DNA of 64,000 nucleotides from Orientallactaga sibirica (GCA_036365145.1 JAEOAD010000015.1:10099501-10163500); one strand, 5' to 3'. Positions 1 through 11,484 are shown, counted from the stretch's first letter. Numbers and translations are program-made. Notes: generated by a model not told the origin, from the letters alone.

Positions 1-94
1 GTCAGGAATAGGCCCAGAATTATTTATACAGTCATAGAGCAAGGCAGAGTCCAGAGAGAGACAGAGCAAAATGCAAACCTCCAGTCTCATTTCT

Positions 95-187
95 TTTTTT
101 TTTTTTTTTTTTTTTTTTTGGTTTTTCGAGGTAGGGTCTCACTCCGGCCCAGGCTGACCTGGAATTAACTATGTAGTCTCAGGGTGT
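95..187 (-). repeat. B1-like SINE, 5'-truncated
   Basis: The reverse complement carries the 3' half of a B1 monomer (the part ending 'gagtgagaccctacctcg') followed by a poly-A tail, seen here as about 24 T residues. The 5' half of B1 is missing. A perfect 14-bp direct repeat, ccagtctcatttct, lies at 81-94 and 188-201 and is the target-site duplication, so the copy was truncated when it inserted. Confidence 0.88.
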
Positions 188-201
188 CCAGTCTCATTTC
201 T

Positions 202-1934
202 GTTCAATTTCTGCCCTCCTCAGTGTGAGGCTGCAAGAAATGAGTCAATTTCTTTCCTCCAGGAAGTTTGTTTCCTCCCAGGAACCGCTGAAACATTGAG
301 CTTCTAGCCATTATTTTTCAAATGACCCAAAGTACCTATGGGGCTCGTAGAAGCTTTAGTAAGGGGAAACTGAATAAAAATGTGGCTATATGTATAAAAA
401 TCATTCTCAAACTATCTTGGTGGGGCATCCATTCTGTAATGGGGGAATTTGGGTTCTAGGGTGCTTTCTGGAACTCTAAGCTCTGAGTTCATATCTGCAA
501 ACTAACCAAAGAATTGGCAATTCCAGATTCAAGAAACAGATTTCTCAAATACAGTATTTTATTCAGATCTTACAAAGGAGTGGAGGAGAAAACTGGGAGG
601 TGGGAAAGATAAAGTGGGGAGAAGTACACCGCATAGAGCCCAAAAGACCATGTAGGTCACGTGCAGCCCAGTAGCCCAAGTAACTGAGCATGGCTATTAG
701 GGGGGAATAAAATATGAGAAGGGATTTTTAAAACATGTGCTTTCAAGAAAGATCAGAAGTGAAGACAGTAATAAAAGGAAAAAAGTATCTCTTCCCAGCC
801 CAGCATGGTTGTCAGGGTGGGAAGAGCGCTTACCCATCTGAAGACCCAAAAATGTAGCTGCCAGCTCTGGACAGAGAGCAAAAAATGGCCCCCTCTCTCC
901 CTCTCCGTGGATCCAGGGGGCTTTGTGCCATCCCACCTGGGCACACCTATACCAGGTGTCCCAGCCAATTGTCCTGGGCTTAGAGGAGCAATCCACCCAT
1001 ACCTGCGCAGGGTGCACACTTGAGAGAGATCTGATTGGGTGAGAAGGGCAAACACTAAATCTCATGACTGGTGCAGGTGGGCATGTGGAGATAAGCGGCC
1101 AGCTGGAATAGGCATGGCAAGGGTGTGATGTCCTAAGGTCCCTCCCTTTAAGGGCTCTCCTGATCCTGCCTAATTAATCTAACTGCCTACTCTGGTACCT
1201 CCCACATACTGTTCTTTGAAGAGCAATAGGGTGTGTCCTGCCACCAGGAAATGAAACATTGAGGCTTGAGAGAGAAAAGGATCTATACTTCCCCTGCCTG
1301 CAGAGCCCAAGAGCAGCAGGACTGCTATGTGTTGTTCCATGGAGTGGGTCTCCCAGGAACTCCAGAGCCAAGCCCCCATGTCTTGCACTGCTCACATCTG
1401 AGACACTGGGCTCTATCAAGTGTCTCCTGAGTTGCAAAGCCCTAAGGTTCTGAGATGACCCAGTGAGAGAGAGGGAGCCTTGAATGATGACAGGTATTAG
1501 AAACAAAGTATAGTACAGCAGGTCCTTCTTTGAGATTTAGTTACATAATAGAAAAATAAGGACCTTTCTTACACATGGGAAAATGGACCTCTGATATATA
1601 GACTCCTCCAGTCTTCACAGATATGACACTTTGAGCTGCAGAAAGCTCAGTCCAGCCCAGGAAGGATGGTGGGAGCAAGGGTGTCATGCCTCTGGGGCAC
1701 ATAAGACCTGGACAGCCACCCAGCCACGCCTCTCTTCAAACAGGAGTCCAAGTTGCCTCTTAGGCAAAGGACTCCATAGTTAAATAGTACAAAGGAGATG
1801 ATTACCTGAGCTCTGACTCCGAACCCTCCCTTTTGTCTTTTTCGGGTCTGAATGAAGACTCAGGTCAATTCCATGTTGAGCCCTTTCCTGTCATATTGTC
1901 TTATTGACCCTCTGCCCACTAGCAGAAGCTACCT
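202..1934. other. No feature recognised
   Basis: This 1.7-kb stretch shows no repeat I can name. The short open frames on both strands, the longest about 120 codons at 697-1065 on the minus strand, overlap each other and show no domain. I regard them as chance. Confidence 0.5.
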
Positions 1935-1985
1935 CAGCATCTGTATTTAACAGATGAGGAAATTGAGGTTTATAGAAACAGAAGT
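1935..1985 (-). repeat. MIR-like SINE fragment
   Basis: The string 'acagatgaggaaattgagg' is the reverse complement of the best conserved part of the mammal-wide MIR SINE. Only about 50 bp can be matched, so the call is tentative. Confidence 0.4.
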
Positions 1986-1987
1986 TC

Positions 1988-2090
1988 TGCCAGGCTTTTA
2001 TATCCCAGCATTCTGGAGGCAGAGGTAGGAAGATCACTGTGAGTTCCAGGCCAGCCTGGGCCAGAGTGAGACCCTACCTCCCCCTGAAAG
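1988..2090 (+). repeat. B1-like SINE, diverged
   Basis: The segment reads as B1 from the A-box side ('cccagcattctggaggcaga') through 'gagtgagaccctacctc'. The first bases of B1 are degraded. Its A-rich tail has become the long purine microsatellite that follows. Confidence 0.8.
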
Positions 2091-2099
2091 AAACAGAAA

Positions 2100-2156
<57 letters not shown>

Positions 2157-2174
2157 GGAAAGAAAGAAAGAAAG

Positions 2175-2212
<38 letters not shown>

Positions 2213-2370
2213 GAAGGAAGAAGAAAGAGAAAGAAAGAAAGAAAAAGAAAGAAAGAAAGGAAAGAAAAAAAGAAAGAGAGGGGGAGGGAGGGAGAGAAGA
2301 AGGAAGGAAGGAAGGAAGGAAGGGAGGGAGGGAGGGAGGGAGGGAGGGAGGGAGGGAGGGAGGAAGAAAA
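2091..2370 (+). repeat. (GAAA)n/(GGAA)n/(GGGA)n purine microsatellite
   Basis: About 280 bp are almost pure purine on the plus strand. The unit drifts from GAAA through GGAA to GGGA. It grows out of the tail of the B1 copy at 1988-2090, a common origin for such arrays. The 138- and 150-codon open frames here (Lys/Glu/Arg-rich or Leu/Ser/Phe-rich) only reflect the simple repeat. Confidence 0.95.
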
Positions 2371-3511
2371 CAGGCGTTCTTTGCCTATGACAACACAGCC
2401 AGCTCAAAGTAGCAGGAGCCAAGCCTCTAAGCCATGGTATCTGCTGCTAGTCTAAGGAAGTGTATCCTTCCTGGAAGTTTCCCAAGTGCTCTAAATAGTT
2501 CCTCCCCACCAAGTATTGACATTTCAATCTTTCTTCCTTGGACCCCTTGTGAGGGCAGCCTATGAAGTCACCATGCTCCAACCAGACCCCCATGGGAAAG
2601 GAAAATATAGCCCAGCAGCACCAGCCCTGGCCTCACTGTAGCTCACAGAGCTGGCCTCTGTCCACTGTCTGTGCCAGGGCTTGGTCCTGCCTCTGTGACC
2701 ATGTTTTGGAGATGGAACTGTGGGGCAGGAATGAAGTCGACCACATGGGCCAAGTACAGCACACGGTGAGTGGTTGGTGGTATTCGAGTCTATTTTTATT
2801 CACAAAAATCTGTTCTGTATTTTCTTCTGCTTTGGGGCAAGAAGAGGTCAGCTCTGTTCACCTTTGCTGTAAGATGAGAACACGGCAGGAAATGAAGTGG
2901 CAGGGAAGCCAACCAGAGAGGGAGAAAGGGCAGATCACTGGGAAATTGAAAGCCTGTGTTCAGATCAGAGCGAAGGGTGTCAGAGCTCCACTCCAGGGGG
3001 TGGCTCCCGCAGGCTGGGTCACCGACACATGCATGTGACTACTATGCATGACAAGTCCCACATGTCTCCTGCCAGCCAGAGTGCTGGTGGCCTGCTACTC
3101 ACACTGACCCAACCACGGCTTCCAAAGGAGGTCCCAGGTTTGGATTCTGCCAGTCACCTGTGTGCCTTCAGGCTCCACTGGGGTCACTGGGAGGGACTTT
3201 CCCAGGGATCTGAGCCCACAACCCAGGGAGCTGGCGTGTCACCCATCCTTGTCTTTGGTCTGTGGTTCCCTCTGCATGCAAAACCCAGAAGTCCAGGAAC
3301 TCATCAATAAACGTGGACAATTATTCAGAAACTCAAATCCCTCATGCTTACTGCCACGTGACTTCAACTCTACCATGTCTTCAAAGGCTGTCTCAAAGTC
3401 CCTCCAACTCACAGCCCTGCCTAATGCATGGCAGAGATGTAGAAAATGCACAGGTCCTGTGCTGTCCTTTCCACTGGGCAAATACAGAGATCATTCCAAT
3501 TAGAAAATAAT
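2371..3511. other. No feature recognised
   Basis: This is about 1.1 kb of mixed-composition sequence. Overlapping frames of 80-158 codons occur in all phases on the plus strand. That pattern fits chance better than a gene. Confidence 0.5.
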
Positions 3512-3526
3512 TATTGAGCATTTCTT

Positions 3527-3743
3527 CTTTTTTAAATGTTTTATTTTTATTTATATATTACAGAGAGAGAGAGAGAGAGCAAGTGAGCAGGGGTGCACCA
3601 GGGCCTCTAGCCACTGCAAACGAACTCCATACACATGCGCCACCTTGTGTATCTGGCTTATGTGGAACTTGGATAATCAAACCGGGGTCCTTAGGCTTTG
3701 CAGGCATGCACCTTAACCACTAAGCCATCTCTCCAGCCCTTAA
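3527..3743 (-). repeat. DIP SINE (type I)
   Basis: In reverse complement this is a complete DIP: the tRNA-like head 'ggctggagagatggctta', the body 'agccagat..gcac', a (CT)n stretch seen here as (GA)n, and an AT-rich tail. The direct repeat tgagcatttctt at 3515-3526 and 3744-3755 is its target-site duplication. It inserted into an older L2- or MIR-like sequence. Confidence 0.92.
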
Positions 3744-3800
3744 TGAGCATTTCTTTAGTGCCAGACACTGTGCTATGTTTGCACTGCAACATGGGACAAA
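3744..3800 (-). repeat. L2- or MIR-like fragment
   Basis: The run 'gagcatttctttagtgccag' followed by 'acactgtgctat' resembles the reverse complement of the 3' end of ancient L2/MIR elements. The match is short and the family cannot be settled by eye. Confidence 0.3.
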
Positions 3801-4094
3801 TTTCTGCCCCCAGAGACCCAACAGGGTGGTGAAAAGGTAGGCACACACACTCATCATCACAGAGGTAAGGGGAGAGAAGCTTGCCTGAGGTTTCCGCAAG
3901 CACACACAGGACAGAGACTCATCTAAGCTCGAGCCTTCAGCAGAAAGTTACAGAACAAAGGCACACTTAGTTTTGTTTGTTGCAGAAAGAAAGGTGGTCC
4001 CAGGAGGGAGGGAACATAAGCAAGCCATGCTAAGGAGCACTGTCAGTTTGGGGTCCACTTGAGGAGCAAGCAGGTGGTGACACAGCTCAGGTTT
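3801..4094. other. No feature recognised
   Basis: No repeat or gene is recognised here between the L2-like fragment and the MLT1-like LTR. Confidence 0.4.
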
Positions 4095-4432
4095 AATCAC
4101 AAAGGGCCACAGATAGGCAGCTTAACCAACAAGAAGCTCATTTCTCATGACTCAGAAGTCTAGAATTCTAAGACCTATATGCCGGCTGAGGTGGCTCCTC
4201 TAGAAACCTCACTCCCTGACTTGTAGATATCTTTCTTCCATGTATGCCCCAATCTCCTCTCCCTCCAAGAGTACCAGTCAAGTCAGATTAGAACCCACCC
4301 ACCCTCATGGCCCCATTTCAACTGAATTACTTCTTCAGAGACCTCGCGTCCAGATTCAATCCCATTCGGAGGGACTGGGGTTTAGGGATTCCACATATGA
4401 ATGGGAGGAGCAATTCAGTTCATAACACCCGG
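4095..4432 (-). repeat. MLT1-like MaLR LTR
   Basis: Read on the minus strand, the order matches MLT1: an opening like 'tgttatgaactgaattg', then an interval like 'ccccatgagggtg', and a distal part like 'tgagaaatgagctt'. The copy is strongly diverged, as expected for an element older than rodents. No duplication can be seen. Confidence 0.5.
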
Positions 4433-5254
4433 CATACCCAGAGAGGGGGAGCCACAGGGTATAGATAGGACGGGCAATAGAGCAATGGAACAATGTGGTG
4501 TTGAGACAGGAAGAACATTAAGAACATTAGCTTGAGGGCATCTTTCAAAATCTATTCATTTTTTTGGCTTTTATATTAGCAGTTAGTGCTATTAAATAAG
4601 CTCCTTATTGTGTTCTGTGCTACTAAGTATTAAGTGAACAAAAACCAGGGAGATAGTGCTCCGTGGTCAAGCCTGGGAAACTGTTGTCTTCCTGAAAGGT
4701 TTCTCGGGGCCCTGAGGTAAGCCAGTGTGTATTGTTCATCCTTAAGGGAAAGTGTGAACATTAGAGCACATTTTCAAAGAGTGATACTTGGGAGTAAGTA
4801 TCCCATGGGACATAATGCAGGAATCAACACTAAGGTGATGGGAAGCAACAAGGAGTTTAATATTTGAAGTCTGTGGACCACTGGAGATGGGCTATTCTTA
4901 AGACTCAGCCTCCATGGGGAGGGCATCCCCATGACTAGGCCGAGCTTCCTGAAAACCCTTTGAGGAATCATCGATACTTGCGCAATACATTCAGCAAGCA
5001 TGAATTAGGTCCCTACTGTGCACAGGTGCTGTGCTCTGCCTTGTCTGCTATTCCCCCAGTCTAGAGAACTTTGCCTGACACATGCTCACTGCCCCTTACT
5101 GTCAGTGTCTCTGGGAATGTTCTTCTATTTCAGTGAGTCAGTGGCCTCCACAGAGCATGAAGTCAATAAGCAGAGGCCCAATACTATAGCCTCTTCTGTT
5201 TTTCTGTAAGTATTCACCAAACCCACTGAAAGACCTGGGGCACTTATCACGAGA
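4433..5254. other. Mostly unassigned; short L2/MIR-like piece
   Basis: Around 4988-5040, the phrase 'gtccctactgtgcacaggtg' resembles the reverse complement of an L2 or MIR 3' end. The rest shows nothing I recognise. Confidence 0.35.
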
Positions 5255-5626
5255 TAATTCATCATCATTGTCCACTTGATTAGGTTTATAATTGCCATGG
5301 AAATACATCTCTGGGCATGTCTATGAAAGTGTTTCTAGAAAGTTTTAACTTGATATGGAAGACCCCTCTGAATGAGAGTGGCACCAGCTCATGGGGCATA
5401 TGGAGTGAATAAAGGGGGGAAAGTGAGCTGAGCAACAGCATTCCTTGCTCTGCTTTCTAGCTGTGGGTGGGATGTGACCAGCCACCTCATACTCCTGCTG
5501 CCAGGCTTTCCCCATTGTCATGAATTGTTTGTACCACCTTGAACTCTAAGCCAAACTAAACCCTTCCCTCCTTAAGTTTCTTACCAGACATTTTGGTCAC
5601 AGCAATGAGAAAAATAACTAATACAC
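5255..5626 (+). repeat. LTR-like interspersed repeat (family A)
   Basis: This element starts near 'tgtccacttgattagg', passes through a part like 'agaccc..tgaatg..ggtggcacca', and ends 'acagcaatgagaaaaataac' plus 'taatacac'. Related copies lie at 10315-10715 and 25085-25675. The general build, with a polyadenylation-like end and '...aatacac', is that of a rodent MaLR/ERVL-type LTR. I cannot give the family name. Confidence 0.5.
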
Positions 5627-6334
5627 TTACAATATCCAAGATGCCATTAGGTTACACTAAGATCCTCTCACTCTGGTCTGGAATAAAGACCTGTGGTTTC
5701 CAATGAGCTACTGGCACAGCCAGGCTGGTAGACACATCACTGGGGCAGTTACTCTTAGGAATGTGCTACAAGATGCAAATCCAGTGGAACCCGAAGATCA
5801 GGCCCGGACTAGAGAGGCAGATGGGACCCAACAACCAGGAGTATGTGGAGGGAGGGGCTACCCAGATCCAGAGGCCTTAGAGACCCAAACAGGACTGTCT
5901 GTTCATACTCTTCCTCCCTACTTCCTGTACTAGTCTCTACCTCCCTCACTTCCCCTGTGAGGAACCAGTGGAAGCACAGAGCCTTGCAAGATAGGGGCCT
6001 AGGGGGAACTGCATGAGGGCAGTGTATAAGGTCTGTGGGAGAGTGCAAGGTGCAAGCCCTACCAAGGAGCACCACCTGACTGTCAGCCCTGGACTGGGTC
6101 ATCCCCACAGCTGTGCCACCAAGTATGAGATTTCACTACAGCAATTTGTTACCTAGGTTATTTTTTTCTTTGATAGAGCCCCTTCCAATCTATCAGAGCT
6201 CAATTTTTCTTTTCTTTCCTATTTGTTTTTCTTCTATCAAGTAATATATGTGACTCACACTCCTATCACCCAGAACACTCCATCACAGCCTCTCCTACCT
6301 CTGAGACTGCCTGCAAATGAACACTTTACACACA
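5627..6334. other. No feature recognised
   Basis: About 700 bp without a repeat I can name. A 99-codon minus-strand frame at 5809-6108 shows no domain and overlaps a plus-strand frame. Confidence 0.45.
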
Positions 6335-6350
6335 TGACTTGGTGATTTTT

Positions 6351-6585
6351 TTAATTTTTTTTTATGAGAGAGAGAGAAAAAAATTGGCACACCAGGGCCT
6401 TCAGCCCCTGAAATCGAACTCCAGATACCTGTACCATCTTGTGTGCATGTACAACCGTGCTCATATGCAACCTTGAGCATTTGCATCACCTTGTGCATCT
6501 GGCTTATATGGGACCTGGAGAGTCGAACATGAGTCCTTAGGCTTCACAGGCAAGTGCCTTAACTGCTAAGCCATCTTTCCAGCCC
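6351..6585 (-). repeat. DIP SINE (type II-like, long form)
   Basis: This is a DIP in reverse orientation. The central part between 'aactccag' and 'gcatctggctt' is about 45 bp longer than in the type I copies and resembles the insert of the type II copies at 37849, 38154 and 49028. The imperfect direct repeats tgacttggtgattttt (6335-6350) and tgacttagtgttttt (6586-6600) are the target-site duplication. Confidence 0.88.
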
Positions 6586-6600
6586 TGACTTAGTGTTTTT

Positions 6601-7888
6601 AAACCAAGGGGAATGCTGTGCATTTCCTAGCATGTTCCCTTAATGTCATGTCAACATGTCTCCATGTCACAATGACCTCACCAAAACGTCTTGTGCCCTT
6701 CGTGATAGGGGAACAAGTCCTCTTGTCCTGCCCGAGCGCGCACACACATGTGCATGAGTATATACATTCAAGGATAAGTCTGGCCTGAGGAGGAGACCCG
6801 TGCCCCAGTCCTTACTGGACTCACCTGCCATTGGCCATCCCAGACACAGCTGCATCCCAAACGCCTTTTCTGGGGGTCATGTGTATTTTCTGGAACCATT
6901 CACAAAGTGTCAGAAATCAGAAATTTATACAGTTTTTCCCTTCAAGTGGGGCCCATGTTTCCCTGGTCTTTAGCCAAACTATAAGTGCCCTGCTTATCAG
7001 CAGAAGCTTTTCAGTACCACAACTAAGACAATCACTTTGAGTGTTGGAAGTGATACTGCAATCTCAAGAAGCAATTCCCTCGCTGTGTATAAAGCCTCGA
7101 TAACATTCACAGCTGCACTGCGGAGCCCACCTACTGCCTTAGGTCATTTCATATGTGAACATCCTGCTACCAAATAGTGAGAAGATCCCCAAACAACCCA
7201 GGACTTGAGGCTTTCATTCTGCTTTGTCTCTGCTGCAGGCAGGAGCACCCATCCCTGACCTTAGTTTCCACATTGGGAGAATAAATGGTAAGGTTTCTTC
7301 TAGTTCCTGGCTTTGGGGTCCTGCTCTTCATTGCTGAGCATGTGCACTGATCACTTTGAGGAGGGAGGAATCGTTTATTTAGGCCTTGAAAGTTACAAAG
7401 TCAGACTAACAGTAATTTTGGGCTAATTTTGGACACATTAATTCAAGGCTATGTGAGTAGCTAGACTATTGCTTCAGCATGTGTTTTATGAAGAAAAGTG
7501 AATAATTTAGAAAATTCCTGTCCCTCAAAGTATGGCTTTGAACACATGCCTTCTTTCTTAGCTTTACATCCAAATGGCATTTTATCCAGCTCTTCACAGA
7601 GGAGAGGTACAAGGCACTCCCTCTGATCTCCCCTAAGAATACAAATGCTCACGTTTTTCATCCGAATGGTGCAGGGGAAGTAGGTGGTGAAGCAGCCAGG
7701 GGGTCTATCTGTCAGAGATCTGATGTCTCACATTCAGCCACATCCTGGGGTCTGGAAACAAGTTGAGCACTGAAGAAGCCTCATCTACAAGCTTGCCCAG
7801 CTGCTTGAAGCCATCTCAACTAACAGCAACTGCCATATCACCCCCTGGGCATCAGCCCGTCTCTTTCTAAGCTGTCACTTCTGATCGA
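6601..7888. other. No feature recognised
   Basis: This is 1.3 kb without a recognised repeat. A 66-codon minus-strand frame at 7461-7661 looks protein-like in composition, but no motif or splice context supports it. Confidence 0.45.
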
Positions 7889-7961
7889 GGGGGCTGGAGA
7901 GATGGCTCAGTTGAAGACCCAAGTTTGGATCTCCAGCACCCACATGAAATGCAGGGTGTGG

Positions 7962-8321
7962 TGATATAGTAGTTTGAATGTTTGTCCCTATGGAGTGAGA
8001 AAACTTAGTGAAAATGAGTTTGCAGCTTCTGTCCCTAGTAGGCAGATTACACTAGAGGGGGTGTGTCACTGGGCGGATCTGCATTTCAGCCCAGAGGTAC
8101 ACAGAGAGCAGCGTGAGCTCTGGCTCACTTCATGCTGCCTGCTGGTGTTGGTGTTGGCCTGCTGCACTTGTTTCTCTCTGCTTAAATGTATGGAGGTAAG
8201 CAGCTTCTTCTCCCATTGATGGAAGTCCCCTGGATCTGTAAGCCTGTAATAAATCCCTTCCTCCCATAAACTGTGTGTGCTGGGATGTTCGTCCCAGCAA
8301 TGTAGAGCTGACTACAATACA
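7962..8321 (+). mobile_element. MT-type MaLR solo LTR
   Basis: The element opens 'tgatatagtagtttgaatg' followed by 'tttgtccc', has a polyadenylation signal in 'cctgtaataaatcccttcc', and closes 'gactacaatac' plus 'a'. This is the layout of rodent MT LTRs of the ERVL-MaLR group. It cuts the SINE between its 'ggtgtgg' and 'ggcatgag' parts. The expected 5-bp duplication is not clean, so the ends may be off by a few bases. Similar copies lie at 33061 and 45937. Confidence 0.72.
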
Positions 8322-8427
8322 TGGCATGAGCTTTTAGTCCTCGTGCTGGGGAAATGGAGGATAGGAATCCCTGGGGCCCACGTACTCTGAGCTGAAGAAG
8401 AAACTCTCTCTTAAAGAATAAAGTGGA

Positions 8428-9077
8428 ACAGGTCTGAATCCTATGGAGACAAAGATTATGCTCTCCACTATCAAGCTCCCACTAGTCTTTGGCTAAAAGA
8501 GGGATTACATACATCAAAATCTCCCTAAATTAATAATGCTTATCAGTTCCACTATGCTGACTTCACTCTTCGCTGGAGAATCTGTTTTTCTTTTTCAGAA
8601 GGTAGTGAGATGGGAGGAGATAAACTACCCCTTGCATCTCAGTCAAGGCCCAGCTGAAACCACATAGGAACTGGGGAGATGAGCAAGAGTGCTGCTTCCA
8701 TGGTGAGCCTGACAATCAGCTCCAGGGTGAAGGAGACAGATGCCAGGAAACTCAACACATACCAAAGCAGAAATCCAAAGGCTCCTAAGAGCTCATCACT
8801 GAAGTAGACTTAAAACACCCACCCAGGGTCAGGAAATTTTGTAGAAGGGGATGCAGAAAGACTGTAAGAGCCACAGGTTAGGACATCATGCCCAAAGCAT
8901 TCCCTCCCCCCCAATAACTGACTGCGACTCCCACAACACATAACTCACAACTCCATGGGGAATACCAGCAACCCCACTGAGGAGGGGGCAGGAAGGAGGA
9001 AAAAGATGGTACCAACACATGATGTATCCATACAAAGCATGTTCTTAATAAAATAAATAAATAGGAAGGGTGGGGAA
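8428..9077 (+). mobile_element. L1 3' UTR fragment, 5'-truncated
   Basis: About 650 bp with the signature of a rodent L1 3' UTR, for example 'agaaagactgtaagagccac' and a terminal 'cttaataaaataaataaata'. A perfect 15-bp direct repeat, aaagaataaagtgga, lies at 8413-8427 and 9078-9092. This identifies a normal target-primed insertion into the SINE body. A paralogous copy lies at 41000-41605. Confidence 0.82.
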
Positions 9078-9235
9078 AAAGAATAAAGTGGAGAGCCTCG
9101 ACATAACCTCTGGCTTCCACACATGAACACACAAATATGCATGTGTACCCACATGCATATGCACCTACAGACATATGAATCTATATGCACATGCATGTAT
9201 GACACACACACATACACACAAACATACAAAACCAA

Positions 9236-10314
9236 CATCTCATAGAAGCAGGGAGTCTGTTGTGAGGCTTTGCGGGATGGATCATGAACTGAGAGTGCTG
9301 AACACCTGATGTTGTCAGCAATTGAGTTAAGCCACAGGTTTTTGTGGCAAACAGTCATTTGGGGGTGAAGGCGGCTCATAAATGTAGAAGATGACACCTA
9401 CCACCTCTGTTCCTCTGGTGCTTTATGTGTTGATGTTGTCAGTGAGCTTTAGATCAGAGAAGGGACTGTCCTTGGAAGAGTCCACGTGAGTCCCTCAGGT
9501 GAGCAGGCAGCATGGTGAGGGCCTTTGAAGTGATATGCTTCCCCCTAATTATATCGGCTGTCCCAGCAAGATGGCTGGGGACCCACAGCACATAAAGCAC
9601 CAGGTGTTTAGGAGCTCCAAGGAGGGCAACCTTTGCTGGTGTATGGAGGCCCATGAGCTATTTACAAGGCTTTTCTAATGTCAGGCCAGGAAATCATTTA
9701 GTGTCCCCTTTGTTTCTCTTTGTAAATGGCCAACATGTTAAGTCCCAAGAACAAACCAAATCCCAATTGTGAATTTCTAGGTCACAAGAGGACATGGATT
9801 AATCAGACTATTTACAAAACCCTGTCAACACACGCCAGAGGCAGCAGGCCGGCCAATGCCAGTGACATTTTGTGGATTTCTTGTAGCATGTTTTGGCCAT
9901 CCTTTTCTTATTAAACATTCAAATCTTCTTCATGTCCTCTAAAACAGGATTCCGTCTGCTCACCCGCTGAGGCCCAGTAATCCAAGACACATGCCTGGAG
10001 CCACACAGAGCTGGATGTCCCCAGGGCCCAATTCCACCACAGCACACACAGACACAGCAGGCATTCCTCATGCAGATGCCACAAAGTATGTGCAACAGGA
10101 AGCTGCCCTGAAACTAGGTCCCCCTACATCAGCTTTCCCTGACTCTTTACAAAAGACCTGCTCATTAGAAGAACTTTATGACATTAGCATGGCAAGTGCC
10201 ACTCCCTTTTCAGTATGAGAAAACTGGAGCCTCAGTGGAGAAGGAACTGGCCTCAATCACAGAAGGCTGATTAATAGTCAAGGCTCAGGGTAAAAGGAAA
10301 GACCGATTTCTCCC
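9236..10314. other. Unassigned; possible conserved block at 9690-9960
   Basis: No repeat is recognised in this kilobase. The part 9690-9960 is AT-rich and holds 'ggattaatc', 'tatttaca' and 'aggtcacaag', which resemble homeodomain, forkhead and nuclear-receptor sites. This is only a hint of a regulatory element. Confidence 0.35.
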
Positions 10315-10715
10315 TGTAATGTTTAGTCTTGTCAGCTTTACTGGATTTACAATCACCTAAGAGAATGGCAAGGCACACTTCCACACTTCGGGGTTTGTTT
10401 ATTGAGGGCATTTCCAGAGATTAACTCAGGGGGAACCCCACCCTGAGTGTGGACAGCATCACACTACAGACTGAGACTCAAATGGAATAGGAGGGGAAAA
10501 GATAAAGCCACCTGAGCTCCAGTATTCCCTTCTCCCAGCTTCTGGGATGGCCACAGAGCAGGTCTCTCCTCCAGGACACGCCCACTGCATGGTTATTGCC
10601 TATCCACTTTGGACCAAGCAACCATGCATGGAACCATTTGAAACCATGAGGGAAAACAAAGCCTTTCTTCCTTAAGTTGTTCTGTCAGGCGTTTGATCAT
10701 AATGAAGGAGACTCT
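10315..10715 (+). repeat. LTR-like interspersed repeat (family A)
   Basis: It shares the order of the copies at 5255 and 25085: a head like 'tactggatttacaatcacct', a middle 'gggcatttccagagattaac', 'ccaccctgagtgtgg', and a closing part 'ccttaagttgttctgtcagg'. The ends are blurred and no target duplication is evident. Confidence 0.45.
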
Positions 10716-11484
10716 GGAGAAAGCTAGCTTCCATTTAGGCAGCTTCAGTTAGGGACAGGAGTCCAAAGAGAGAACCAGAAGATGCCACCCTGCCTTGGCA
10801 GGAATGGAACTCGTGTCTATCAGCTTCATCCACAGCAGCTGCAGAGGCCCCTTCTGCCTCCACAGTCTAGTACACTACCTCACTGGCTTTTGCATCAAGC
10901 CCTTTGAATCTGCAAACCAGTCAGATCTTCCCCCTATATACATGAATCTGATGAAAGAATACATTTTCTATAGACTATAAGGGCTTGTCCATGATGTTGC
11001 CACCTCTCTCTGTCCTGCCCTGTGGACTCTGTGTGGACAAGTGTAAGTCTGCCTTTCTCCTATCCAGCCAGGCTAGGTAGGGGACAGCACTGTTTCTTGA
11101 CCTGGGTCATTTTCTGTTTGCCTTCTACCTGCTTTTTGTTGTAAAGTAACCTCTCACTTTAATTGCACGTATGATTTTTCTCTAACCTCTGAGACTATCA
11201 TGTGTGCGTTTCCTCTATACTCTAGGAATTTCCTCTAAACTCTGGGCCTGCTGCCTGTGCAATTCCTCTAAACTCAGGGTGACCACGGGTGCAACTCTCT
11301 TGACTGCCCATTTCTCCTCTGAGTTTCCTGGTCTCTGCTTTGGTACTTTCCCTCGAGTATTCTTCCTCAAGCCCTCACCACTTTCTCTCTTAACTTTCTC
11401 TCATGGGAGGCTCAGGGCAGATGCTGTGCCTTCCATATGAGTACATGTTTCTTCAAAATTGTGCTACAATCATCACATGGTCTC
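10716..11484. other. No feature recognised
   Basis: About 770 bp. The motif 'ttcctctaaactc' recurs several times at 11215-11275, a mild local duplication. No gene or named repeat is recognised. Confidence 0.4.

Larger units (their letters stand above)
7889..9235 (+). repeat. Old B2-superfamily SINE (RSINE1/B3-like), split in three
   Basis: The tRNA-like head 'gggctggagagatggctcag' opens at 7889 and runs to 7961. The body resumes at 8322-8427 ('ggcatgagcttttagtcctc'), and the 3' part with its CA-rich tail lies at 9078-9235 ('aacctctggcttccacacat'). Between the pieces sit an MT LTR and an L1 fragment. Related uninterrupted copies at 14180, 29200, 42345 and 50939 show the same order, which supports joining the pieces as one host element. 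Confidence 0.6.

Noticed and set aside
2039..2455. Lys/Glu/Arg-rich 138-codon frame (and Ser/Phe/Leu-rich minus-strand frame)
   Set aside because: Both are produced entirely by the (GAAA)n/(GGAA)n microsatellite.
7461..7661. 66-codon minus-strand frame with protein-like composition
   Set aside because: Too short, no splice signals in convincing positions and no known family.
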